A stretch of DNA of 28,958 bases from CAKZSU01 sp044223895 (GTDB lineage: Bacteria; Patescibacteriota; Microgenomatia; UBA10105; UBA927), in assembly GCA_044223895.1 (NCBI GenBank), contig JBGALL010000015.1, positions 1 to 28,958 of the forward strand, written 5' to 3'. The notes under the pieces were generated by a model that was given only the letters and a program-made list of their open reading frames with translations, made no database searches and had not been told where the DNA came from. Below, in pieces: positions 8,451-14,732 of this stretch. Position 1 is the stretch's first letter, and the number at the start of each line of letters is the position of its first letter. The position numbers and the translations under genes were made by a program.

Positions 8451-8527
8451 AATGTATGAATATTAAAGAAGCAGCTTTTGTGGTCACTCATCTTAAACTT
8501 GCTGCGTAAACTATCTTTCGTCAATCA

Positions 8528-8758
8528 ATGGTAGGTATAGAACATACCCAGCCACCTCACACCAGTAATATCGAGGAATTTCCAACACTTTCCTTACCCG
8601 AAGCAATGATGAAAATCAAAGAAGCACAGTCTGGTGTTGAAAACCCAGGACCAAAGGAACCAACAGTAATTGTTCCCCATATTATCTGGTCAAGAGCAGA
8701 TGAAGTACGCTTAAAAGCTGGTCAACACCCCAAAGGGTATCCAGAACACAATCTTTAA
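8528..8758 (+). CDS. Small hypothetical protein (76 aa)
   Basis: This is an acidic, proline-containing short protein without signal peptide or membrane segment. The central stretch 'LSLPEAMMKIKEAQSG' could be a helix. No ribosome binding site of note. Its stop overlaps the last codon of the convergent downstream gene by 4 bases, which fits a real gene end but proves little. No relatives recognised. Confidence 0.45.
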   Translation: MVGIEHTQPPHTSNIEEFPTLSLPEAMMKIKEAQSGVENPGPKEPTVIVPHIIWSRADEVRLKAGQHPKGYPEHNL

Positions 8759-9225
8759 GAGATGTGCTGAAATGGGTTGCGGATAATAGATTTATTTACT
8801 TCAGATATAAATACACCCCACCCATTCTGCTGAGCCAAATCGTAGGTTACAAATAATCTATTTTTCACACCATCTATATCAGTACATCCTTCAAACCCTG
8901 GTTCTATTTGAGATTTGTCAAAATCAATTACTGTTGAAAATCTTCCTACCTGCGATTGTGCTTCTTCTACAATTTCCCGAACAATGGAAATTGAATAACT
9001 AGGAAAAATTTCTGTCAATAATACAGCGCCACCATACGTTCCGCACTTTTTTAAGGTATCATCTTCGTACGTTCCCTTGTATTCAATTCGTGCAGAGTTT
9101 GGGTCACAATAAAAAGCACTTCCGTTGATATCTATCATCCGAGGGACATTCATGCCTTCAGTTATTCTAATTTCTTCTTGAAATCTGGTTAACTGAGGCA
9201 GGTTATTTTTTTCAACAGCTGTCAT
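8755..9225 (-). CDS. Hypothetical protein (156 aa) with strong ribosome binding site
   Basis: This is a soluble mixed alpha/beta protein with no signal peptide. It has four cysteines, for example 'AFYCDPNS', 'KKCGTYGG' and 'FEGCTDID'. The start ATG is preceded by AGGAGGAACCT on the minus strand, a near-perfect Shine-Dalgarno, and a plausible promoter lies further upstream (TTGACA...TATTGT). It is therefore a real and probably well translated gene. No family recognised. It converges on the 76-aa gene with a 4-base overlap and is divergent from the tRNA gene. Confidence 0.7.
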   Translation of the reverse strand: MTAVEKNNLPQLTRFQEEIRITEGMNVPRMIDINGSAFYCDPNSARIEYKGTYEDDTLKKCGTYGGAVLLTEIFPSYSISIVREIVEEAQSQVGRFSTVIDFDKSQIEPGFEGCTDIDGVKNRLFVTYDLAQQNGWGVFISEVNKSIIRNPFQHIS

Positions 9226-9248
9226 AGGTTCCTCCTAAAGGTGTCTGA

Positions 9249-9276
9249 ACAATATCACAATTCTTTTTCCTGTCAA
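9249..9276 (-). promoter_or_regulatory. Promoter of the minus-strand 156-aa gene
   Basis: On the minus strand, TTGACA (complement of 9271-9276) is followed by a 16-base spacer and TATTGT (complement of 9249-9254). The start codon lies about 24 bases downstream of the -10 with AGGAGG between. Confidence 0.5.
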
Positions 9277-9285
9277 TATCAGGAT

Positions 9286-9314
9286 ATGACAATATAAATG
9301 GTTTCCTGTAAAAT
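9286..9314 (+). promoter_or_regulatory. Promoter of tRNA-Val
   Basis: ATGACA (9286-9291), a 17-base spacer and TAAAAT (9309-9314) form a good sigma-70-type promoter. It would start transcription about 5 bases before the mature tRNA 5' end. Confidence 0.6.
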
Positions 9315-9326
9315 AAGCAGGATATT

Positions 9327-9399
9327 GACCGTTTAGCTCAGTTGGTAGAGCACTACATTCACATTGTAGGTGTCGGGGGTTCGAGTCCCTCAACGGTCA
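9327..9399 (+). tRNA. tRNA-Val (anticodon CAC)
   Basis: The 73-base cloverleaf is complete. Acceptor arms GACCGTT and AACGGTC pair perfectly. The D-stem is GCTC/GAGC around AGTTGGTA. The anticodon stem CTACA/TGTAG encloses the 7-base loop TTCACAT, giving anticodon CAC, which reads GUG. The T arm is GGGGG-TTCGAGT-CCCTC with one G-U pair, and the discriminator base is A. The 3' CCA is not encoded (CAT follows), so a CCA-adding enzyme is needed. It has its own promoter just upstream. Confidence 0.95.
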
Positions 9400-9443
9400 C
9401 ATTTTTCATGTTTCCATATTCATTACACAGATATAATCCCCAT

Positions 9444-9648
9444 ATGCCTGAAGAAGCTATCGTTATAGTTCCCTATGAGCTCTCATGGCCAAAGAAGTTT
9501 ATGAAGAGAAAAAACGTATAGAACAAACCCTCGGTTCCTGGATTACCGGCGGTGTCCGCCAAACCGATTATCGATACATAGGCAGGTATTGCCGATCTAG
9601 AAGCAGCAAAAGCCTGTATACCCTTATCAGAAAAAATCGATAGCTGAA
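9444..9648 (+). pseudogene. Decayed GrpB/UPF0157-family gene
   Basis: The start reads 'MPEEAIVIVPYELSWPKKF', the typical opening of GrpB-family nucleotidyltransferase-fold proteins (IVPYDPxWPxxF). The frame then breaks. A second frame gives 'VYEEKKRIEQTLGSWITGG'. A third gives 'SAKPIIDT' then a stop, then 'AGIADLEAAKACIPL', which are the family's 'AKPIIDI..GV.DLE.A' motif in the right order. The segment holding HIGSTAVPG is missing and the C-terminal two thirds are gone. At least two frameshifts or deletions and one internal stop show it is dead. A TATAAT at 9432-9437 sits six bases before the ATG, a relic of a leaderless promoter. Confidence 0.75.
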
Positions 9649-9687
9649 AAGACTGCTATATCGTGCTAAAATGCTTATCAAGAGTAT

Positions 9688-9706
9688 TCGATACTATCCG
9701 TATCGA
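9688..9706. promoter_or_regulatory. Perfect 7-bp palindrome upstream of the 256-aa gene
   Basis: TCGATAC-tatcc-GTATCGA lies 34 bases before ATG 9741. It could be a protein-binding operator or an RNA hairpin in the leader. No T-run follows, so it is not a terminator. Confidence 0.4.
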
Positions 9707-9740
9707 TTCCACGTGACCCCCTGCCAAACAATGAATCTTT

Positions 9741-10511
9741 ATGAATGCGGAAACTGGAAAACAATTAATAACTCGATTCGATCAAGCTATATATGGATTA
9801 TTGAATGATCAGGATAGTTGGGTAGCTGATCATGCTCGATCAATGATTCCTAAAATTGGCAATCAAGAAGTGCCCGTAACCTTGGATATTGATATGCCTC
9901 GCAGCTCTCATATTGTACGGTTTACACCTGTAGCTGTACCGGGAGGGACGAAAGGGGAAATATTTCCAAGCTTTGCTATTAATCCAGCCAATTTACTATC
10001 AAATAATAAACAGTACATTCAAGCAGAACTTATTAGTGCATTTCACCTGGCAGATTTATATCCCTTCCAGGGATACGAACGACGAATGCTTGCCTCATAC
10101 GGCGAAGCACTCGCACTGCAAAAAAAATGGCTAACGAAAAATGAAGTGAGTGTAAAAAATTTGGATCCCAGAATACAATCAGTTGAAGATATAACCAAAG
10201 CAATGATCGGTGAGGCTTACTATTACAGTGATACGGGATTTACAGACTGGCAGAAGGCTATCGACGAATATGTGCATCATGAACCCAATTTATTTCCTAT
10301 TTTGGAAAAATTACGAGAAAGTAAAGCTCATTTCCTCTCAGTTCGACAAAATTTGACACCAATGTTATATGATTCAGCAATACTGGCTGGCGGCAAACAA
10401 CGAATTCAATCAATGGATCAAGAAGAAATTGCCAATCTTACAGCCTTTACACTGTTGGGCATTTCCCTTACATCTTTCCCCCCCACAGGAGGCCCATCAC
10501 CAATTCATTAA
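9741..10511 (+). CDS. Hypothetical protein (256 aa)
   Basis: This protein lacks a signal peptide or membrane helix. The N-terminal 90 residues contain beta-type segments ('VPVTLDIDMPRSSHIVRF'). The rest is mainly helical, with 'LISAFHLADLYPFQGYERRM', 'IGEAYYYSDTGFTDWQKAID' and 'LRESKAHFLSVRQNL'. The pattern of a long 'HLADLYPFQGYE' helix near the middle and 'GEAYYYSDTG' later suggests a folded domain, but I do not recognise the family. Start ATG 9741 has no strong ribosome binding site. The next gene begins about 50 bases after its stop and may share its transcript. Confidence 0.65.
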   Translation: MNAETGKQLITRFDQAIYGLLNDQDSWVADHARSMIPKIGNQEVPVTLDIDMPRSSHIVRFTPVAVPGGTKGEIFPSFAINPANLLSNNKQYIQAELISAFHLADLYPFQGYERRMLASYGEALALQKKWLTKNEVSVKNLDPRIQSVEDITKAMIGEAYYYSDTGFTDWQKAIDEYVHHEPNLFPILEKLRESKAHFLSVRQNLTPMLYDSAILAGGKQRIQSMDQEEIANLTAFTLLGISLTSFPPTGGPSPIH

Positions 10512-10563
10512 GTTCCTGTTCAGCTTGCATTTTTTTCTTAAATCATTTACGCTCCTCTCAATT

Positions 10564-11145
10564 GTGAATCCTTTAATTCTCATCGCTGGTGTTTTCCTGT
10601 TTGTATCTGGAATCTTACTAGGAAGACAATCACAAACACCCTCATCAAAGATATTGAGTTTTATGCAAGAAGCTCCGTCAGCTACACCTTCACCAAGTAC
10701 GACACCAGAAGTAAGCCTAACTCCCACAGAAACACCTAAAGAAGTCACTCCACAACCGACATCGAAACCATCCTCCACACCCAAACCAACCGATAAACCA
10801 AGTACATCATCAACTAATCTGTCAGATTTTAAATACCCAAACAGCTCAGTTAATACCGACTCTAATGATAGATTAGTGTTAACCAGTAATGATTCTCCGA
10901 CATCGATTACCTCCTGGTACGAGAGTAGAATCAAAGAATTAGGGTATTCATCACGCGCGAGTGCCAAGACGAATACCAATGGAAATGTCACTAATAAACT
11001 TGGTGGGGGAAAGAACAACAGCTCAGTCAATATAGAAATAACCAAAAAATCCTCAGAAACTTCAACAACAATCACCGTTTCCGCCGGCACAGATTCCGGC
11101 TCAGATGTTCACATCAAGATCGAAAATAACAGTGTGACAATGTAA
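10564..11145 (+). CDS. Membrane-anchored protein with Thr/Pro linker and C-terminal surface domain
   Basis: The frame is open from 10369, but that part overlaps the preceding gene. The most sensible start is GTG 10564, giving 193 aa; a TTG near 10525 is an alternative. Residues 1-20 (NPLILIAGVFLFVSGILLG) form a signal anchor. Then comes a linker of Ser/Thr/Pro (TPSPSTTPE, TETPKE, KPTDKPSTSS). The C-terminal domain (about 90-193) contains 'FKYPNSSV', 'LTSNDSPTSITSWYESRIKE' and 'GNVTNKLGGGKNNSSVNIEI', a pattern seen in exported Patescibacteria proteins. Function unknown. The start codon is uncertain. Confidence 0.6.
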   Translation: MNPLILIAGVFLFVSGILLGRQSQTPSSKILSFMQEAPSATPSPSTTPEVSLTPTETPKEVTPQPTSKPSSTPKPTDKPSTSSTNLSDFKYPNSSVNTDSNDRLVLTSNDSPTSITSWYESRIKELGYSSRASAKTNTNGNVTNKLGGGKNNSSVNIEITKKSSETSTTITVSAGTDSGSDVHIKIENNSVTM

Positions 11146-11158
11146 TCTCTTCCAATAA

Positions 11159-11252
11159 GAGATCCTTCACTCTGTTCAGGATGACACAGAGAATAAACGA
11201 ATACGTAGATATATACCTGTCATACTGAGCGGATTGTTTAATGCGAAGGATC
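11159..11252. repeat. Palindromic intergenic repeat, copy 2
   Basis: The right-type arm GAGATCCTTCACTCTGTTC...GATGACA (11159-11186) is followed by the left-type arm TGTCATACTGAGCGG...GCGAAGGATCC (11218-11252). The arms are complementary, so the whole can fold back. It fills the gap between two convergent genes and touches the stop codon of msrA, so it may act as a bidirectional terminator. Confidence 0.65.
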
Positions 11253-11798
11253 CTATAAATGTTTATATTCATCTTTCAATTGATCTCTAAACTCATGAAG
11301 TAACTTTTGTAATTTAGGATCAATGACCACCTGGCAATATGGCTGATAGGAATTTTTCGCAAAATAATCATGATGATAATTTTCGGCTTCATAGAAAACA
11401 CTCAACGGAACAATTTCCGTAACTATCGGGGAATGATACTTTGCTGAAGTAGTAATTTTTTCCTTTACTTCTAAAGCTTTTTTTTGCTGTTCAGCAGATT
11501 GATAAAAGATTGCCGATCGATACTGAGTTCCTACATCAGCACCCTGTCGATTTAAGGTCGTCGGATCATGGGTCAAGAAAAAAATTTCTACCAATACTTC
11601 ATAAGGAATAATAGACGGGTCAAATTCGATTTGAATCGCTTCTGCATGACCAGTTTTGCCAGTGCACACTTGCTCATACGATGGATTAGCAAGATCGCCC
11701 CCAGTATATCCAGGGATGACTCTCTGTACTCCCTTTAAACGAGTAAATATAGCCTCAGTACACCAAAAACAACCACCTGCGAATATAGCTTTTTCCAT
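11253..11798 (-). CDS. msrA: Peptide methionine sulfoxide reductase MsrA
   Basis: This 181-aa protein is full length for the single-domain enzyme. It reduces methionine-S-sulfoxide in proteins and free methionine using thioredoxin-type donors. The signature GGCFWCTEA is at residues 8-16 with catalytic Cys10. 'GVQRVIPGYTGGDLANPSYE', 'TGHAEAIQIEFDP', 'FFLTHDPTTLNRQGADVGTQ' and 'YRSAIFY' follow in family order. 'YHHDYF' and 'PYCQVVIDPKL' near the C-terminus supply the usual end and a candidate resolving Cys. There is no fused MsrB domain. The short upstream region shows no strong Shine-Dalgarno. Confidence 0.96.
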   Translation of the reverse strand: MEKAIFAGGCFWCTEAIFTRLKGVQRVIPGYTGGDLANPSYEQVCTGKTGHAEAIQIEFDPSIIPYEVLVEIFFLTHDPTTLNRQGADVGTQYRSAIFYQSAEQQKKALEVKEKITTSAKYHSPIVTEIVPLSVFYEAENYHHDYFAKNSYQPYCQVVIDPKLQKLLHEFRDQLKDEYKHL

Positions 11799-11895
11799 AT
11801 TTGTATCCTATCATTTTTCGGAGTAAAAGCGAGGACTATTTGAATGAATAGAGTAAGCATCATGTAAAGAACTGATAAAACCGTATACAACTATA

Positions 11896-11901
11896 NNNNN
11901 N
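11896..11901. other. Assembly gap (six Ns)
   Basis: Six undetermined bases lie in the intergenic region between msrA and the next gene. The order of the two flanks is therefore a scaffolding claim, not direct sequence. Confidence 0.95.
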
Positions 11902-11902
11902 A

Positions 11903-11932
11903 TTGACAGAAATATTTTTCAGATGATAGGAT
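11903..11932 (+). promoter_or_regulatory. Promoter upstream of a short leader
   Basis: TTGACA (11903-11908) and TAGGAT (11927-11932) are spaced by 18 bases. The -35 is perfect and the -10 is moderate. Transcription would begin about 11939, just ahead of an intrinsic terminator. Confidence 0.5.
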
Positions 11933-11950
11933 CACTCACATAGACGACTG

Positions 11951-11978
11951 CCCCACGATCGAGATTGTGGGGTTTTTT
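11951..11978 (+). terminator. Intrinsic terminator or attenuator before the DUF4352-like gene
   Basis: CCCCAC (11951-11956) pairs with GTGGGG (11967-11972), followed by six Ts. It lies between a TTGACA promoter and the start codon at 11998, so only read-through reaches the gene. Alternatively it ends a transcript coming from the gap side. Confidence 0.7.
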
Positions 11979-11997
11979 ATTTTTAAAAAACATCTTT

Positions 11998-12717
11998 ATG
12001 AAACGAAAAACTACTTCATCAACAACAGCAACAGTCAACACTATTAACAACCCACGATATGTCGTTCGAAATATTTCTTCAATTATCGAACCAGTCAAAT
12101 TTTTCCTTCGTCGTTTTACTAAAAGCTCTGGTGAAGGCAGTGGATTTTCTCATTCATCAACTCAGAACAAAGGCAATATGAAAAAATATATTCCCTTAGC
12201 AATTATAGTTATCGCTGTTGGTGCAGTAATCTTATTAGCCCAACGATTAGTAGTAGCATCTACAAAACCAACCGATACACGGGCAACTGTTAATGGCCCA
12301 CGAGCTAGTGTTACCCTAAACAAAGAATTTGCTTTCCCCATTCTTGATGCCAAAGGAAAAGAAGTAACTAAGTTGAAATATACAATCCAAGATGCACAAC
12401 TGCGCGATGAAATTATAGTCAAAGGAAGTAAAGCTACAGCAGTACAAGGACGAACCTTCTTAATCCTTAATGTAAAAATCGTTAACGACTACGACAAGGG
12501 AATAGATATTAGTGCCCGAGACTATGTCCGACTTATCGTCAACGGAAATGAAAATGAATTAATGGCCGCAGATATTCATAACGATCCAGTCAGTGTACAA
12601 CCAATTTCAACCAAAATTACCCGACTTGGTTTTCCTATCAATGACACCGACACTGATTTAGTGTTGAGAGTAGGAGAGATCAAAGGTACCAAAGAAAATA
12701 TAAAGCTGAGTTTCTAA
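11998..12717 (+). CDS. Bitopic membrane protein with DUF4352-like extracytoplasmic domain
   Basis: Start ATG 11998 is chosen because the earlier in-frame ATG at 11965 lies inside the terminator hairpin. The product is 239 aa. A basic Ser/Thr-rich cytoplasmic segment (1-60) is followed by a transmembrane helix (about 64-82, IPLAIIVIAVGAVILLA). A beta-rich outer domain (about 100-239) then contains 'FAFPILDAKGKEV', 'KYTIQDAQLRDEIIVKG', 'GRTFLILNVKIVNDYDKGID', 'DYVRLIVNGNENEL' and 'TRLGFPINDTDTDLVLRVGE'. This order matches the immunoglobulin-like DUF4352 fold of surface lipoproteins. A shorter product from ATG 12178 (MKKYIPLA) is also possible. Role unknown. Confidence 0.7.
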   Translation: MKRKTTSSTTATVNTINNPRYVVRNISSIIEPVKFFLRRFTKSSGEGSGFSHSSTQNKGNMKKYIPLAIIVIAVGAVILLAQRLVVASTKPTDTRATVNGPRASVTLNKEFAFPILDAKGKEVTKLKYTIQDAQLRDEIIVKGSKATAVQGRTFLILNVKIVNDYDKGIDISARDYVRLIVNGNENELMAADIHNDPVSVQPISTKITRLGFPINDTDTDLVLRVGEIKGTKENIKLSF

Positions 12718-12725
12718 TTATTGAC

Positions 12726-12744
12726 CCCCATGATTAATATGGGG
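12726..12744 (+). other. Short hairpin before the DUF2292-like gene
   Basis: CCCCAT-gattaat-ATGGGG is a perfect 6-bp stem 9 bases after the previous stop and 8 bases before ATG 12753. No T-run follows. It may stabilise or occlude the translation start region, since no separate Shine-Dalgarno is visible. Confidence 0.4.
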
Positions 12745-12752
12745 TAACGCGA

Positions 12753-12989
12753 ATGGCACACCAAACGCAACAAACCATGGATCAATACTCAACCGATACA
12801 ATTTCACAAACCCTCCTGACAGAAATAACCAACGCATTAAAAAACGTTAGTCCTTATGGAAGTGTAGAAATATACGTACAGGACAGCGTCGTCACCCAAA
12901 TTACCGTTAGAAATATCAAGAAAACAACACAAACTGTGAAAGCTAAAACGCATCACAGCGAACGACAGCGGGTTGCTGCAGGAATTTAA
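12753..12989 (+). CDS. YezD/DUF2292-like small protein
   Basis: This 78-aa protein has a segment 'LLTEITNALKNVSPYGSVEI' followed by 'YVQDSVVTQITVRNIKKT' (about residues 21-60). It matches the plan of YezD/DUF2292 proteins: a helix, then 'YGSV.I.VQDG.V.QI...EK'. These are short proteins of unknown function, sometimes next to sulfur-metabolism genes in Firmicutes. A disordered Gln/Thr-rich N-terminus and a basic tail flank the core. It lies 35 bases after the DUF4352-like gene and is probably co-transcribed. A promoter for the next unit follows directly. Confidence 0.6.
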   Translation: MAHQTQQTMDQYSTDTISQTLLTEITNALKNVSPYGSVEIYVQDSVVTQITVRNIKKTTQTVKAKTHHSERQRVAAGI

Positions 12990-13000
12990 AATTTTCCTAG

Positions 13001-13030
13001 TTGACAACCATATATAAATATCTCAATAAT
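13001..13030 (+). promoter_or_regulatory. Promoter of the putative structured RNA
   Basis: TTGACA (13001-13006), an 18-base spacer and AATAAT (13025-13030, 5 of 6 consensus bases). The start site would be near 13037, inside or at the edge of the first hairpin. Confidence 0.45.
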
Positions 13031-13033
13031 CAT

Positions 13034-13155
13034 CTATACACAACAAAGTGTATAGAAGTACGATTTAATAGTTGAAACAAGGGCTGACCGTACACGGAGG
13101 CTTCTGAATCAAATCCCGACATCGTCGGGAAGGGTTTAGGAGCCTCCGTTTTTTT
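13034..13155 (+). ncRNA. Candidate structured small RNA or leader RNA
   Basis: Between a TTGACA promoter and a T-run there are three perfect stems. CTATACAC (13034-13041) pairs with GTGTATAG (13048-13055). ACGGAGGCT (13094-13102) pairs with AGCCTCCGT (13141-13149). TCCCGAC (13114-13120) pairs with GTCGGGA (13124-13130), nested in the second. Seven Ts follow. No open frame with a ribosome binding site is present. It could be a free small RNA of about 120 bases or the terminated leader of the repeat-protein gene that starts at 13328. No known riboswitch class was recognised. Confidence 0.4.
13094..13155 (+). terminator. Intrinsic terminator with nested stems
   Basis: A 9-bp outer stem (13094-13102 with 13141-13149) encloses a 7-bp inner hairpin and is followed by a seven-T run. 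The bases CGTAC before and GTACG after could extend the outer stem in an alternative fold. Confidence 0.7.
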
Positions 13156-13279
13156 GTACGTAACCAAGTGTTGCATGAGTAATAAGTCTGACAATATTCG
13201 CAAGAATACTTGAAAGACCTACGAAAGCGAAACACAGGGCAGGATGTACAAAAAAACGAGGAGAAGTGTTTAAAATCAG

Positions 13280-13318
13280 CTCCGATTTATTCGGGGACTA
13301 TAAAACGAAGGGAGGTGA
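13280..13318 (+). promoter_or_regulatory. Leader hairpin and strong ribosome binding site of repeat protein A
   Basis: CTCCGA (13280-13285) and TCGGGG (13291-13296) form a hairpin 14 bases before GGAGGTGA (13311-13318), a full match to the anti-Shine-Dalgarno sequence. ATG 13328 follows at good spacing. The sequence GAAGGGAGGTGAA is identical to that before repeat protein D at 20025. Confidence 0.6.
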
Positions 13319-13327
13319 ATTACATAT

Positions 13328-14560
13328 ATGACACAATTCAAACGACAAATTGTAGCTTCAGTTGTCGCGGGGTTATTGACTCTGACCAGTGGACCTTCAG
13401 TCTTTGCTGCAACCACTCTTGAAATTTCAGGAAATGGAAGTAGTTCAGACAACGATGTAAAAGTCGCTCGGTCTAGTGAAACAACCGTTGTACAGTCTAA
13501 CTCAGCCAATGTTACTAACAATGTCTCGAGTAACTCATCAACCGGAGGCAATAAAGCCAACTATAACACAAACGGCGATGTCATGATTCGAACTGGTGAC
13601 GCATCATCTGATGTAACAGTCAAAAATACTTTAAACAGTAATACTGCAAAAGTAGATTGCTGTGACCAAGGAGATATCACTGCAAAGATTTCTGGAAATG
13701 GTTCTGATTCCGATAACAATATCGATCTCGGATCCGGCCGATATCACGCAGGAGACAAGACCGAAATTCAGGTTTTCCAAGACAATAATGCAAATGTTAA
13801 CAACTATGTTGATTCACATGCAAAAACTGGAGACAACGATGCCAATCGCAACACCAATGGTGACGTAACAGTCAGAACCGGTGACGCAACGGCAACCGCA
13901 GATGTCTCTACTACCGCTAATGCTAACGTAGCACAAATCGGTGGTCACGGATCAGAAGGAAACACTGTTTCAGCACTCATTACTGGAAACGGTTCTAAGA
14001 GTGATAACAGTGTCGATCTCGACCTGGATCATGCAACATCAATCGTCCAAGATAATCTTGCACACGTTAAAAACAATGTCGATGCGAAAGCAAAGACTGG
14101 ATATAACGATGCAAACGACAACACCTCTGGTGAAGTCGCTATCTTGACTGGTGATGCAGAAGCTGGTGCAACTGTTGACAACATGGTCAACTTTAATGCA
14201 GCAGATATTGACTGTGGATGTCTTTTAGACGCTACAGCCAAAGTTTCTGGTAACGGCTATGATTCTGAAAACACAATCAAAGCTAAACTCGGTGAAGATC
14301 GTTCTGTCTTCCAAGGCGGAAAAGAAGGCGATGGAAACAAAGCTTATCTTGACAACGGTGTAGATACCGAAGCTCAGACCGGAAAAAATGATGCTAAATT
14401 CAGTACTGGTGATACGGAAGATCCGTTCATCTGGACCGGAGATGCATCATCATGGAATCAAGTTGAAAACACTGGAAACTCAAACGTTTACGGTGATATG
14501 CCAGCTTGGTGGCCAGATGTTCAGTGGGATTTCAGTTTCTCACACTTCTGGAACATGTAA
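13328..14560 (+). CDS. Secreted Asn/Gly/Thr-rich repeat protein A (four repeats)
   Basis: This 410-aa protein has a signal peptide (about 1-28) with a hydrophobic core and a cleavage site after SVFA. Four repeats of roughly 87-97 residues begin near 34, 121, 218 and 306. Each starts (I/V)(S/T)GNG..S(D/E)N. The first three then run '..V.Q.N.A.V.N.V', 'TG.N.AN.NT.G.V.I.TGDA' and 'N.N.A'; the fourth keeps only part of this. The first and third repeats end in Cys pairs (DCCD, DCGC). The short periodic pattern with Asn, Gly and alternating hydrophobics suggests a beta-solenoid or other stacked beta fold. The C-terminus is unusual and Trp-rich (PAWWPDVQWDFSFSHFWNM) with no anchor or sorting signal. 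The same repeat recurs in three more genes of this region. I know no named family; a surface or extracellular fibre role is inference. Confidence 0.8.
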   Translation: MTQFKRQIVASVVAGLLTLTSGPSVFAATTLEISGNGSSSDNDVKVARSSETTVVQSNSANVTNNVSSNSSTGGNKANYNTNGDVMIRTGDASSDVTVKNTLNSNTAKVDCCDQGDITAKISGNGSDSDNNIDLGSGRYHAGDKTEIQVFQDNNANVNNYVDSHAKTGDNDANRNTNGDVTVRTGDATATADVSTTANANVAQIGGHGSEGNTVSALITGNGSKSDNSVDLDLDHATSIVQDNLAHVKNNVDAKAKTGYNDANDNTSGEVAILTGDAEAGATVDNMVNFNAADIDCGCLLDATAKVSGNGYDSENTIKAKLGEDRSVFQGGKEGDGNKAYLDNGVDTEAQTGKNDAKFSTGDTEDPFIWTGDASSWNQVENTGNSNVYGDMPAWWPDVQWDFSFSHFWNM

Positions 14561-14571
14561 TTCTTATAGCT

Positions 14572-14612
14572 TGTAGGGCTGCCTTGTGTTCACTTCCACA
14601 AGGCACCCTACA
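14572..14612 (+). terminator. Strong hairpin after repeat protein A
   Basis: TGTAGGG plus TGCCTTGTG pairs with CACAAGGCA plus CCCTACA, 16 bp with a single C bulge and an 8-base loop. It starts 11 bases after the stop codon. It lacks a T-run, so it may block 3' exonucleases or terminate weakly. Confidence 0.5.
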
Positions 14613-14640
14613 GCTTGAGAAAAGGATTTATCAATTAACA

Positions 14641-14702
14641 AGTTAATAGTGAACAGTTAAAAGTGAAAAGTTAAGCGAATTTGACATTTGACTTTTGACA
14701 TC
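14641..14702. repeat. AT-rich short tandem repeats upstream of repeat protein B
   Basis: AGTTAATAGTGAAC, AGTTAAAAGTGAAA and AGTTAAG follow each other, then TTTGACAT, TTTGACT and TTTTGACAT. The second group holds several TTGACA-like -35 boxes, and TATAAA at 14708-14713 could serve as -10, but no pair has ideal spacing. Probably this is the promoter region of repeat protein B. Confidence 0.5.
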
Positions 14703-14732
14703 ACACCTATAAATTTTTTATTTACACATTTT

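Noticed and set aside
8456..8509. 17-codon ORF ending in KLAA, reminiscent of a tmRNA tag.
   Set aside because: No tRNA-like ends or tmRNA structure around it, and the length is within chance expectation.
10369..10563. Earlier start for the Thr/Pro-linker membrane protein.
   Set aside because: It overlaps about 140 bases of the preceding gene and would place 65 residues before the signal anchor; the later GTG is more plausible.
13225..13260. CACAGGGCA in the gene A leader recalls the c-di-GMP-I riboswitch core.
   Set aside because: The rest of the consensus (tetraloop receptor, GGGACGCAAAGCC segment) is missing; nine matching bases alone are not enough.
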